DNA of 64,000 nt from JAAUTG01 sp964458705 (GTDB lineage Bacteria > Bacteroidota > Bacteroidia > Chitinophagales > Saprospiraceae), in NCBI GenBank assembly GCA_964458705.1, contig CAYWKD010000015.1:13665-77664 (forward strand), written 5' to 3'. The position numbers were made by a program, and so were the translations under genes. Below the pieces are notes generated by a model. That model did not search any database. It was not told the DNA's origin and saw only the letters and a list, made by a program, of their open reading frames with translations. This document shows positions 8,883 through 17,029 of this stretch, one piece after another. The first letter of the stretch is position 1, and every line of letters begins with the position of its first letter.

Positions 8883-9539
8883 TTAGCTGTTTCCCTTAGC
8901 ATAATCAGCTAAGAACTTTTCTAGCCCAATGTCGGTCAATGGATGTTTTAACAAGCCAAGAATAGGAGCTAGTGGGCTTGTGATGATATCTGCACCAGAC
9001 TTAGCTGCATCAACAATATGCTTTGAGTTGCGAATGGAAGCAGCTAATATTTCTGTATCATATCCTTGGATAGCATAGATTTCAGCAATATCGGAGATCA
9101 AGCCCATTCCATCCCAATTGATATCGTCAATGCGTCCAATAAATGGAGAAAGGTAAGTTGCACCTGCTTTTGCAGCTAAAATTGCCTGTCCAGCAGAAAA
9201 TACTAAGGTGCAATTAGTGCGAATACCAATCGCTGTAAAGTAACTAATTGCTTTTACACCTTCTTTAATCATTGGTACTTTTACAACGATATTGGGTGCA
9301 ATTTCAGCTAGGCGTTTTCCTTCTTCCACAATGCCATTAAAATCTGTGCTAATCACTTCAGCACTCACATCGCCATCCACAACGTCGCAAATAGCTTTGT
9401 AATGGTTCAAGATATTGTCTTGCCCAGTAATACCTTCTTTTGCCATTAAAGATGGATTAGTCGTAACACCATCTAAAATTCCTAAGTCTTTTGCCTCTTT
9501 TATTTGGTCAAGGCTAGCAGTATCAATAAAAAACTTCAT
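8883..9539 (-). CDS. tal: Transaldolase, small (TalC/MipB) type
   Basis: This 218-residue enzyme should move a dihydroxyacetone unit between sugar phosphates in the non-oxidative pentose phosphate pathway. The Schiff-base Lys is Lys87 in NIVVKVPM. The family contains both transaldolases and fructose-6-phosphate aldolases (FSA). At the two discriminating sites it has Glu61 (FSA: Gln) and Phe133 in YLSPFIGRIDD (FSA: Tyr), both of the transaldolase type, so I prefer transaldolase over FSA. It lies apart from gnd (62.5 kb), the oxidative-branch enzyme in this window. Confidence 0.9.
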   Translation of the reverse strand: MKFFIDTASLDQIKEAKDLGILDGVTTNPSLMAKEGITGQDNILNHYKAICDVVDGDVSAEVISTDFNGIVEEGKRLAEIAPNIVVKVPMIKEGVKAISYFTAIGIRTNCTLVFSAGQAILAAKAGATYLSPFIGRIDDINWDGMGLISDIAEIYAIQGYDTEILAASIRNSKHIVDAAKSGADIITSPLAPILGLLKHPLTDIGLEKFLADYAKGNS

Positions 9540-9674
9540 AATGATTAAGCAGTTTTGATTGTTATGTTAATGAATATTCCACAAAATAGCTTATTTTATG
9601 CTATAAGAAAAAATGGAATGCAGTTTCAGTCTCTTAAAAGACTCTTTTAAAAATGCTTACTAAACATTAACTAC

Positions 9675-10340
9675 ATGAAAAATTATCTTATTTTACTTTT
9701 AATTATGCTAACCAGTGTTTTAATAAATGCACAAAACTTACCTCTACTGTACGAAAATGACTTTGAGGACAATACCACCATAAATGACTTTGAATTTACG
9801 GATTTGTCAGCTTGGCGCATCAATAATCAATCGCTAGAACTTTTTGGTAAAAGTAACTATCAACCTGATGTTCGTTCTCCTCAAAACATAGCTGTCCTCA
9901 AGAATTATATGGTTGGCGACTTTATATTGGAAGTAGATTTGAAGCAGACTGGACGTGAATATGGGCATAGAGATTTATGCTTATTTTTCAATTTTAAAGA
10001 TGCTTCCAATTTCTACTACATTCATATTGCTAGTGTTGCTGACCCTAATGCTCACAATATTTTTTTGGTGAATGATGAGCCTAGAAAAAACATCGCAGAA
10101 AAAACAACCAATGGCGTAAACTGGGGCAATACTTGGCATAAGGTCAAGATTGTTCGCTCCATAGAAAAAGGACATATTCAAGTCTATTTTGATGATATGG
10201 ATGTTCCTATTATGGAAAGTTACGACCGGCATCACCTGTCAGGGTACATTGGCTTTGGCTCTTTCGATGATACAGGAATAATTGACAACATTAAACTTTA
10301 CGGCCAACGCATAATTCCTAAAATGAATTTTTTTCGATAA
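9675..10340 (+). CDS. Secreted protein with a LamG/DUF1080-like jelly-roll domain
   Basis: The 221-residue product has a signal peptide (NYLILLLIMLTSVLINAQ) and then one domain with the pattern of concanavalin-like beta sandwiches: FTDLSAWRI, DFILEVDLKQTGREYGHRDLCLFF, WHKVKIVRS, IQVYFDD and GYIGFGSFDDTGIIDNIKLYG. This is close to DUF1080 (3-keto-disaccharide hydrolase) and LamG sequences. It may bind or cleave a glycan, but no catalytic residues can be named. It is preceded by 135 bases of divergent spacer from the transaldolase gene and stands alone. Confidence 0.65.
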   Translation: MKNYLILLLIMLTSVLINAQNLPLLYENDFEDNTTINDFEFTDLSAWRINNQSLELFGKSNYQPDVRSPQNIAVLKNYMVGDFILEVDLKQTGREYGHRDLCLFFNFKDASNFYYIHIASVADPNAHNIFLVNDEPRKNIAEKTTNGVNWGNTWHKVKIVRSIEKGHIQVYFDDMDVPIMESYDRHHLSGYIGFGSFDDTGIIDNIKLYGQRIIPKMNFFR

Positions 10341-10496
10341 AAAATCCGCAAGTGCGTAACTAGATTTAAGACCAACTCAATTTGCTAGAAGATAGGTTTT
10401 ATAGCCAACTATTCATTGAATGTAAATGTTTATCAAATATAAAATGTAATTAAACCAACTTACCGAGTAATTAGTTAACATATACAAATACAATTC

Positions 10497-11003
10497 ATGA
10501 ATCAAATAACAAAAGTACAAACCCCTAGTAAGGTCAACATAGGTATCAACGAGCAAAATCGTTCAAGCGTAGCTGAAATATTAGCTCAAATACTAGCAGA
10601 TGAACATATCCTGTACATCAAATTGCGAAACTATCACTGGAATGTCGAAGGAATGTTTTTTCAGAGTTTACATGGTTTCTTCGAAGAGCAGTACAATGAA
10701 CTCGCAGAATCAATTGATAACATCGCAGAGCGTATCAGATCATTAGGCTTCTTTGCTCCAGGTTCAATGGGAGACTTTAAGGATTTAGCAAGATTAAGCG
10801 AGACAGGTAATCTGAATGGCAAGGATGTACAAATGCTTAGAAACATCTTGGCTGATCATGAGATGATGATTCAAATTCTTAGAGGTAACGTTGAGGACAC
10901 AATGGAAAAATATAATGATGCTGGAACAAGCGATTTCTTGACGGCTTTGATGGAACAGCATGAGAAAATGGCTTGGATGGTCAGAGCACACTTGAACGCA
11001 TAG
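10497..11003 (+). CDS. dps: Dps-family ferritin (DNA protection during starvation)
   Basis: The 168-residue protein forms dodecamers that oxidise Fe2+ with H2O2 and store Fe3+, protecting DNA. All ferroxidase ligands are present: His47 and His59 from one subunit and Asp74 and Glu78 from the other, with the standard spacing (12, 15 and 4 residues). The context is NYHWNVEG and IDNIAERIRSLG. The N-terminus has few basic residues, so DNA binding is not evident. It is monocistronic, with a strong terminator 22 bases after the stop. Oxidative-stress regulation is known for the family, but I see no clear operator. Confidence 0.95.
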   Translation: MNQITKVQTPSKVNIGINEQNRSSVAEILAQILADEHILYIKLRNYHWNVEGMFFQSLHGFFEEQYNELAESIDNIAERIRSLGFFAPGSMGDFKDLARLSETGNLNGKDVQMLRNILADHEMMIQILRGNVEDTMEKYNDAGTSDFLTALMEQHEKMAWMVRAHLNA

Positions 11004-11024
11004 TCGCTATCTATCATAGCAAAG

Positions 11025-11064
11025 TAAAAAAGCCTGATCTAGCAGTTAGATCAGGCTTTTTTTT
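11025..11064 (+). terminator. Rho-independent terminator after dps
   Basis: Arms 11031-11041 (AGCCTGATCTA) and 11047-11057 pair perfectly over 11 bp with a 5-base loop (GCAGT), followed by eight T and preceded by six A. The flanking A and T runs would also allow it to stop transcription from the other direction. Confidence 0.92.
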
Positions 11065-11117
11065 ACAATTTTTAAAATTTTTTATTTAGACCAAATACAA
11101 ATAAATGTTTAAAGTGT

Positions 11118-11125
11118 TATATTTG
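11118..11125 (+). promoter_or_regulatory. TAnnTTTG -7 element upstream of the Cys-rich pair
   Basis: TATATTTG matches the Bacteroidota -7 consensus and ends 29 bases before the start codon at 11155, a normal leader length. No exact TTTG is seen at the expected -33 position. It lies just beyond the dps terminator, fitting a new transcription unit. Confidence 0.55.
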
Positions 11126-11154
11126 CATATAGAGCAAAAAAAGATGATTCAAGC

Positions 11155-11502
11155 ATGAGTAAATCAAATGTAGCTGGACAATTAGCAACTCAAGTTTTTA
11201 TAGATGAGATATTTCAAGAATGCTACGCTTCGGAAGCGTTGAATATGCTAAATGATGCAGAAGCTAAAATTAAATCTGAACAAGTGATAGCTTACGTTGA
11301 TCAAAAGGGAGATGAATGGGACGCTACTGTACTGATGTGTGAAAAAGGGCAGCAATGCCAGTTTTGGAAGAAATGTATGGCAAAAAGATGCCATTCTGAA
11401 ATTGAAGCGAAGATCGTTTTGGAATACGGTAAAAGTGTTGCTCAGATCAATCAGTCAGAACTTGGTGTACTTATTTCGCTAGATAATTTCAATCTAAACT
11501 AA
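11155..11502 (+). CDS. Small Cys-rich protein of unknown function
   Basis: I do not recognise this 115-residue protein. It has a helical N-terminal part, then a Cys cluster Cys62-x5-Cys68-x5-Cys74-x4-Cys79-His80 (CEKGQQC, KKC, AKRCH), plus Cys23. This is the kind of spacing seen in zinc or iron-sulfur sites. There is no signal peptide, so it should be cytoplasmic. It has its own -7 element at 11118 and is followed after only 5 bases by another Cys-rich small gene, suggesting a common metal- or redox-linked role. That role is inference. Confidence 0.7.
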   Translation: MSKSNVAGQLATQVFIDEIFQECYASEALNMLNDAEAKIKSEQVIAYVDQKGDEWDATVLMCEKGQQCQFWKKCMAKRCHSEIEAKIVLEYGKSVAQINQSELGVLISLDNFNLN

Positions 11503-11507
11503 AATAT

Positions 11508-11690
11508 ATGCTGGAAAAAAGCACCTTTCATTTGTCTGCTTCTGAGCCTCACTCTATGAGCATGAGCAAAAAAAAGACCAAGAAAAAATGTTGTGAAAAA
11601 TACAGGCGTAAAGGTAAGCAATGCAAAAATTGCCCCAGAAAGCTCAAAGCATGTGCATTTTCAAACGATATTTTTTCAAAATACGAATAA
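11508..11690 (+). CDS. Very small basic Cys-rich protein (CC-x9-C-x2-C)
   Basis: This is a 60-residue product as drawn; ATGs at 11556 or 11562 would give 44 or 42 residues starting just before KKKTKKKCC and are quite possible. The core is CC-x9-C-x2-C in a strongly basic context (KCCEKYRRKGKQCKNCP), with one further Cys. Similar short KKKxCC...CKxCP proteins occur as hypothetical proteins in Bacteroidota (recollection, not searched). A four-Cys zinc site or nucleic-acid binding is plausible. It sits 5 bases after the other Cys-rich gene and is probably co-transcribed. Confidence 0.6.
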   Translation: MLEKSTFHLSASEPHSMSMSKKKTKKKCCEKYRRKGKQCKNCPRKLKACAFSNDIFSKYE

Positions 11691-11785
11691 GTTTTTTTTG
11701 CCTTAACCCGTATTAACCCGCAGAAAAATTGAATGATCTAACATCTAATTATTCCGATCCAATAAGTTAATACTCAGCGTACGGC

Positions 11786-12910
11786 TCATGTATCCTGAAT
11801 ATTATCATAAAACATTTTTTCTGCAATTTGAGAAAGTTGAACGCCCTTGTTTCTAAAATCATTAAACGACTGATAAACACGTTTTGCAAACGCATCGCGC
11901 TGTATAAACTCCTCTAAAATATCAGCAGTATATTTTCTTAACGCTTGCAGTACTTCTTCTGGAAAGCGTCTAATTTCTACGGATGCTTCGTTTTGTATGA
12001 TAGAAAGATATTCATTATTTTTTGCCTCAAACTCTGAAAGCACCCAGTGATTTATGGCTAATGCTGCGTATTCAATAATTGCTTGAAGATCAGAAGGCAA
12101 TTTCTCAAAACGTTCTTTATTGACGATCAATTCCAGTACTGTTCCGGGTTCATGCCAACCTGGCGTGTAGTAATATTCAGCAATTTGATGAAAGCCCATT
12201 AAGTAATCGTGATACGGTCCGATCCATTCCGTGGCATCTATTACTCCTCGCTCTAAGCCTGTATAAATTTCTCCTCCAGCCAACAGCACTGGCGTTCCGC
12301 CTGCTCTTTCCAATACTTTTCCGCCCAATCCCGGCATACGCATTTTCAAGCCTTTAAAATCAGCAATGCTATTGATTGCTCTGTTGAACCATCCACCCAT
12401 TTGTACCCCTGTATTGCCAAACGGCATGGGAATTAGATTAAACGGTGCGTATAGTTCTTTCCATAGATTCCAGCCCTCGCCGTTCATGATCCAGGCATTC
12501 ATTTGTTGAGCATTCATACCAAATGGAACGGTTGCAAAAAATTGAGCAGCAGGCACTTTACCAGACCAGTAGTAGGCTGCACCACTTGCCATTTCTGCTG
12601 CACCAGTACGAACCGTATCGAAGCATTCCAAAGCAGGCACTAGCTCACCAGCACCATATACTTGTATCTGCATTCTTCCACCTGACATTACTTCGACCAT
12701 TTTGGCAAATTTATTAGCTCCCTCCCCTACTGCTGGAAAATTTGGTGGCCATGTTGTTACCATTTTCCATTTATATTGCTTGTTGCTAGTAGTGCTTGGG
12801 CTGTTGCTATGCTGTGCTTGTGATTTGCCCGTTAGTGCTCTAATCGCAAAAGGTGCACTAATAGTAGTCAGTGCTAGTCCTTTAAAGAAATTTTTCCTCG
12901 AAATTCCCAT
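11786..12910 (-). CDS. TRAP-type solute-binding protein (DctP family, TakP-like)
   Basis: The 374-residue protein has a Tat-like N-terminus (ISRKNFFKGLALTTISAPFA; Arg-Lys instead of Arg-Arg) and then a DctP fold beginning YKWKMVTTWPPNFP, which resembles the 2-oxoacid-binding TakP branch. GVQMGGWFNRAI, GLKMRMPGLGGKVLERAGG (the Arg that binds the carboxylate in DctP proteins is in this RMPG segment) and GVIDATEWIGP are family landmarks. It should bind an organic acid in the periplasm for a sodium-driven TRAP permease. No DctQ or DctM gene occurs in this window. Confidence 0.88.
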   Translation of the reverse strand: MGISRKNFFKGLALTTISAPFAIRALTGKSQAQHSNSPSTTSNKQYKWKMVTTWPPNFPAVGEGANKFAKMVEVMSGGRMQIQVYGAGELVPALECFDTVRTGAAEMASGAAYYWSGKVPAAQFFATVPFGMNAQQMNAWIMNGEGWNLWKELYAPFNLIPMPFGNTGVQMGGWFNRAINSIADFKGLKMRMPGLGGKVLERAGGTPVLLAGGEIYTGLERGVIDATEWIGPYHDYLMGFHQIAEYYYTPGWHEPGTVLELIVNKERFEKLPSDLQAIIEYAALAINHWVLSEFEAKNNEYLSIIQNEASVEIRRFPEEVLQALRKYTADILEEFIQRDAFAKRVYQSFNDFRNKGVQLSQIAEKMFYDNIQDT

Positions 12911-13053
12911 GATAGTTGTTCATCAGTACTCAAAAGTTATTTGTCCAACTGAAAATAGGTGTTTTTACTGAAAGTGAGTAGCTTTGAGTTTGTTAATTTT
13001 AAATAATTAAACCGCTATATCAGTTCCACTGCTGAGGCGGATAGCAAAGAAAG

Positions 13054-14187
13054 ATGAGTACACTAAAATTATCAGACTATATAGATATTGAAGCGAATAA
13101 GAAAATTTATGAGGATTTCGATCCAGAATATGCTGAAAATATCGTAAAAAATGTCATGAGCTTGCTCAATGAGGTTTATTTCAGGATACAATTTATCAAT
13201 TTCGATCAGCCTATTGAACGCAATAACCAGAATGCGCCAGTCATTTTGGCTAGTAACCACTCTGGCAGAGCCATTCCGTGGGATGCCATTTCATTTATGT
13301 CGGGAATGCTCAAAAAATTCAACTATGACCATAGTAAAGTCTGCCGCACTTTAATTGCCCCAGTACTCTCAAAAGTTGGCGTAATGCTACCCTACTGCCT
13401 ACCTAACTTTTGGAAAAGATGTGGAGGTATAGATGCTAATTTTCACAACTTTGAGACTATGATGCACTATCCCGATGCCAACATACTAATTTATCCAGAA
13501 GGAATTCCTGGTATTGGCAAAGGCTTCAACCATAAATATCAATTGCAACAATTATCTACTTCTTTTGTGCATATGAGCCTCAAATACAAAACAGACATTG
13601 TGCCGTTTGCCACTATCAATGCTGAGTATATTAACCCTTGGATGTACTCCATAAAGCCAGTCAACTGGATAGTAAAGAGATTAACAGGCATTCCCTTTTT
13701 ACCGATCGGTATTTTAACAATTATGCTGCTGCTGCAACCTTGGTTTTTCTATTTGGCTTTTCCTGCCAAAGTAACTTTTGTGAAAGGTAAACGAATTCGC
13801 TATCAAGATTTATCCGACAAGTCTTTTAAAGATTTATCAAGAAAAGAAATTGAGCGCATTCGAGATCGAGTGCATCAGCAAATGCAGGCGGAATTAGAAG
13901 AAGCTGTCCAACAATTTGGCGAGCGACCGTTCAACTGGATGGAGTTTTTTAAGACGGCATGGAAAAATTTTAAATATTTTCCATATTTTCTTCCATTTGC
14001 TTGGCCTTTTCTCTTTTCTGAGTTTCATTTACAATGGGAGAAAAATAGAAATGTAAATATTCAATACACTTGGACTACAATATTTAAGTTACTTTGGAAG
14101 CGACCAATTGTCTGGGCTTATTTTATTCCAATTATTGGTTGGCTACCAATTATCTTGTGGGCAAGAAAGGCAAATAGCAAGAACTAA
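13054..14187 (+). CDS. PlsC-like phospholipid/glycerol acyltransferase
   Basis: This 377-residue membrane-associated protein has the LPLAT-type sites: His69 and Asp77 in NHSGRAIPWD (an HX7D form of the usual HX4D, seen in the NHSG-type subgroup) and YPEG at 147-150, the substrate-binding block. Two hydrophobic segments follow (around 213-240 and the C-terminal 310-372), with aromatic KNFKYFPYFLPFAWPFLF. It should acylate a glycerolipid or other polyol on the inner face of the cytoplasmic membrane. Acceptor unknown. The C-terminal 90-residue hydrophobic extension is longer than in PlsC. Confidence 0.75.
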   Translation: MSTLKLSDYIDIEANKKIYEDFDPEYAENIVKNVMSLLNEVYFRIQFINFDQPIERNNQNAPVILASNHSGRAIPWDAISFMSGMLKKFNYDHSKVCRTLIAPVLSKVGVMLPYCLPNFWKRCGGIDANFHNFETMMHYPDANILIYPEGIPGIGKGFNHKYQLQQLSTSFVHMSLKYKTDIVPFATINAEYINPWMYSIKPVNWIVKRLTGIPFLPIGILTIMLLLQPWFFYLAFPAKVTFVKGKRIRYQDLSDKSFKDLSRKEIERIRDRVHQQMQAELEEAVQQFGERPFNWMEFFKTAWKNFKYFPYFLPFAWPFLFSEFHLQWEKNRNVNIQYTWTTIFKLLWKRPIVWAYFIPIIGWLPIILWARKANSKN

Positions 14188-14208
14188 GACATTGGATTCC
14201 TTAAAATA

Positions 14209-14216
14209 TATATTTG
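14209..14216 (+). promoter_or_regulatory. TAnnTTTG -7 element for the outer-membrane receptor gene
   Basis: TATATTTG matches the consensus and would start transcription near 14222, giving a leader of about 58 bases. The leader holds a small hairpin, GGGATT/AATCCC, at 14219-14238. The -33 region has a TTG at 14192-14194 but only 14 bases away, so the promoter is not ideal. Confidence 0.45.
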
Positions 14217-14280
14217 ACGGGATTCACCTAGTAATCCCAACGATTTCAATATTAAACAAAACGAAAAAATACTTCGACCA

Positions 14281-16650
14281 ATGAAATATCTTTGGTTAGC
14301 ACTATTTCTTGAACTGCTGTCAATTAGTTCATTTGCACAGTCTGGAAAAGTAAAATGCACCGTTTTAGATGCCACTTCTGAGGCTCCGCTAAGTTATGCG
14401 ACCATTCAATTAATGAATGCTGCCAATGACCAACTTACAGATGGCGGCATGACAGATGCTATTGGAAAATTTGAGTTAGAAACAGTTTACGGCAACTACT
14501 ATCTTTTGATAGACTTTATTGGTTATGAGCAAGTTAGAACCAAACCTTTTGAGTTGAATCAATTTAGTAAACTTTTTGATTTGGGCAGCATTTTGCTCAC
14601 ATCTACGGCAAAAGAATTAGAAGAAGTAGTGGTACAAGCAGAGAAAAGTAGCATGACAGTTGCTTTTGACAAAAAGGTGTTCAATGTTGGAAAAGACTTA
14701 GGAAATGCCGGTGGCTCAGCAGTTGATATCCTGAATAATGTCCCAACAGTCATTGTAGATGGCAATGGAGCAGTAAAACTACGAGGCAGTAACAACGTGC
14801 GTATTCTTATAGATGGCAAGCCTTCGGCACTCGTAAGCTTTGAAGGTGGACAAGGACTGCAACAATTACAAGCCAGCATGATTGAGCGCATTGAGATTAT
14901 TACAAACCCCTCCGCTCGCTACGAAGCAGAAGGTATGGCAGGCATTATTAATATTGTCCTGAAAAAGAATCAAAAAAATGGCTTCAACGGTGCTTTTGAA
15001 GCTACAACAGGCTATCCACTCAATTTGGGTTTAGGAGCTAATATGAACTACCGTCACAAGCAAATTAATTTTTTTATCAATTATGGAATTAATTACCGCA
15101 TTATCCCCAGCCAATACAGTATTTATCAAGAAGTTTATGTCGATGATAGCACTTTTATTTCCACACAGGACTACGAAGGTGCTCATACTGGATTTTTTAA
15201 TAATATTAAAGGTGGGGCAGATTTCTTCTTGACAGAGCAAGATATTTTTACATTCTCTTATTATTACAGTAGAGCCAAGGGAAATCGCTCAACGGACTTG
15301 CGCTATGAAGATTTCGTCAATAGCACAAATAATCCACTCAACTATACACTTAGGACACAGGAAGAAGACGAAGTTGAGCCTATTTCTGAGTATGTGTTGA
15401 GTTACAAGAAGTTATTCAATCGAGAAGATCATGAGCTGAATGCAGAAATTCGCTATTTCGATCATTGGGAGGAGTCCGACCAAATTTATACGCAAAATAC
15501 GTTTCATCCAGATGGTCAACCAGACAGGAATAAAGGCTTAATACAAAATTCCTTAAACGATGAATTTGAAACGCAATTATTAGCACAAGTAGATTACATC
15601 CATCCTTTTGGCGAAGAAGGAAAGTTTGAACTAGGGCTAAGAAATAGCTTTCGAGATATGAACAACGACTATATCGTGAGCGAACAAAATGAAAATGGTG
15701 TTTTTGAAGCCTTACCAGGGTTGGATAATAATTTTATTTATAAGGAAAATATTAGTGCTGCTTATGGTATTTATGCCAATAAATTTCAGCGATTCTCTTA
15801 TCAAGTTGGATTACGAGCAGAGTGGACAGGTATAGAAACAATTCTGGAAGATACTAATGAGAAGAATCCTCGAAGCTACGCTAATCTTTTTCCAAGTGCT
15901 CATATTAGCTACAAGCTGCCCAACGACCATGCGCTACAATTGAGTTATAGTTATCGAATTCGCCGACCTGTTTACAATGACTTGAGTCCTTATGTAACTT
16001 TTTCAGACAACCGGAATTTTTTTAGTGGTAATCCTGACCTGAATCCAGAATTTAGCAATGTCGTTGAATTAGGTCATATTAAATATTTCAATAAAGGCTC
16101 AATTGCCTCTACAGTTTACTATCGACATACTGACGATAAAATTGAACAGCTACGAATAGTGAATCAGGATGGCTTTTCTAATACTCAGCCATACAACTTA
16201 GTTCGTGAAGATGCCTATGGATTAGAATTGATTACTAGCCTGAAAGCGGCTGCATGGTGGAAGTTGGATTGGAGTTTAAATCTATTTGGTGCAACAATTG
16301 ACGGCAGCAACATTGATGAAGGTTTTACAGCAGAAACCTTTAGTTGGTTTACGCGCGCCACATCAAGATTCATAATGCCCAAAAGTACAACCATACAACT
16401 CAGGGTTAATTACGAAGCCCCTCAAAATATTGCACAAGGAAAGCGTAAATCCCTCTACTACCTAGACCTAGCTATCAATAAAAAGATATGGAACGACAAA
16501 GGTGCTATCAATCTCAACATAACGGATATTTTGAATTCTCGCATCACACGAACCATTCTCGAAAGCACAACTTTTCTAACAGAAAGAGACCACCAATGGA
16601 TACAAAGACAAATCAATTTGACTTTGAGCTATAAAATCAACCAAGGCTAA
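14281..16650 (+). CDS. TonB-dependent receptor-type outer-membrane protein (OMP_b-brl_3 class)
   Basis: The 789-residue protein has a signal peptide (ending FAQS near 21), a CarboxypepD_reg-like domain (about 24-110, with FELETVYGNYYLLIDFIGY), a plug domain (about 115-230; VDILNNVPTVIVDGNGAVKLRG and RIEIITNPSARYEAEGMAGIINI), and a beta-barrel that ends LTLSYKINQG. The plug/barrel style is that of the outer-membrane beta-barrel family, often involved in peptide or metallophore import. No TonB box is obvious. It is monocistronic, followed by a tRNA gene. The ligand is unknown. Confidence 0.88.
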   Translation: MKYLWLALFLELLSISSFAQSGKVKCTVLDATSEAPLSYATIQLMNAANDQLTDGGMTDAIGKFELETVYGNYYLLIDFIGYEQVRTKPFELNQFSKLFDLGSILLTSTAKELEEVVVQAEKSSMTVAFDKKVFNVGKDLGNAGGSAVDILNNVPTVIVDGNGAVKLRGSNNVRILIDGKPSALVSFEGGQGLQQLQASMIERIEIITNPSARYEAEGMAGIINIVLKKNQKNGFNGAFEATTGYPLNLGLGANMNYRHKQINFFINYGINYRIIPSQYSIYQEVYVDDSTFISTQDYEGAHTGFFNNIKGGADFFLTEQDIFTFSYYYSRAKGNRSTDLRYEDFVNSTNNPLNYTLRTQEEDEVEPISEYVLSYKKLFNREDHELNAEIRYFDHWEESDQIYTQNTFHPDGQPDRNKGLIQNSLNDEFETQLLAQVDYIHPFGEEGKFELGLRNSFRDMNNDYIVSEQNENGVFEALPGLDNNFIYKENISAAYGIYANKFQRFSYQVGLRAEWTGIETILEDTNEKNPRSYANLFPSAHISYKLPNDHALQLSYSYRIRRPVYNDLSPYVTFSDNRNFFSGNPDLNPEFSNVVELGHIKYFNKGSIASTVYYRHTDDKIEQLRIVNQDGFSNTQPYNLVREDAYGLELITSLKAAAWWKLDWSLNLFGATIDGSNIDEGFTAETFSWFTRATSRFIMPKSTTIQLRVNYEAPQNIAQGKRKSLYYLDLAINKKIWNDKGAINLNITDILNSRITRTILESTTFLTERDHQWIQRQINLTLSYKINQG

Positions 16651-16691
16651 TTTTTTTTTGTTAATTTCTGAGACTTTAAAGTTGAAAATTG

Positions 16692-16699
16692 TACTTTTG
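16692..16699 (+). promoter_or_regulatory. TAnnTTTG -7 element of the CAU tRNA gene
   Basis: TACTTTTG fits the Bacteroidota -7 box and lies 43 bases before the mature tRNA 5' end at 16742, as expected for a short precursor leader. The -33 element is not clear. Confidence 0.55.
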
Positions 16700-16741
16700 C
16701 TATCTATTATTTGTAGGTTAATATGCACGTCTTTGTGAAAA

Positions 16742-16815
16742 GGTCCTATAGCTCAGTTGGTTAGAGCACCTGACTCATAATCAGGGGGTCCATGGTTCAA
16801 GCCCATGTGGGACCA
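16742..16815 (+). tRNA. tRNA with CAU anticodon (tRNA-Met elongator or tRNA-Ile2)
   Basis: A full 74-base cloverleaf can be folded: acceptor GGTCCTA/TGGGACC, D arm GCTC/GAGC, anticodon stem CCTGA/TCAGG with loop CTCATAA, T arm CATGG/CCATG with loop TTCAAGC, discriminator A. CCA is not encoded. CAU can be elongator Met or, when C34 is changed to lysidine by TilS, Ile2; the sequence alone does not decide. It lacks the C1-A72 mismatch of initiator tRNA. It is followed by a terminator. Confidence 0.95.
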
Positions 16816-16820
16816 CTTAG

Positions 16821-16867
16821 AATAAATAAAGCCTCACGACTTGTTAAGTTGTGAGGCTTTATTTATT
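16821..16867. terminator. Long symmetrical terminator hairpin after the CAU tRNA
   Basis: Arms AATAAATAAAGCCTCAC (16821-16837) and 16851-16867 pair over 17 bp, and the inner CGACTT/AAGTTG extends the stem with one wobble, leaving a loop of GTT. AT-rich flanks on both sides make it suitable to terminate the tRNA and readthrough from the minus strand. Confidence 0.88.
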
Positions 16868-17029
16868 CTTTAACGTTTTAGAAATTCTCAATACTAATCA
16901 ATCGTAGATCATTACGACATCCTTAAATCTAAGTGTCGATCCGATACAAAGTTAAGTGTGTTCTGTGCTCACAGCAAAATATTGATTGTCAAAATTTTAA
17001 TAATCCGTAATTTAAAATTGTATATTGAC

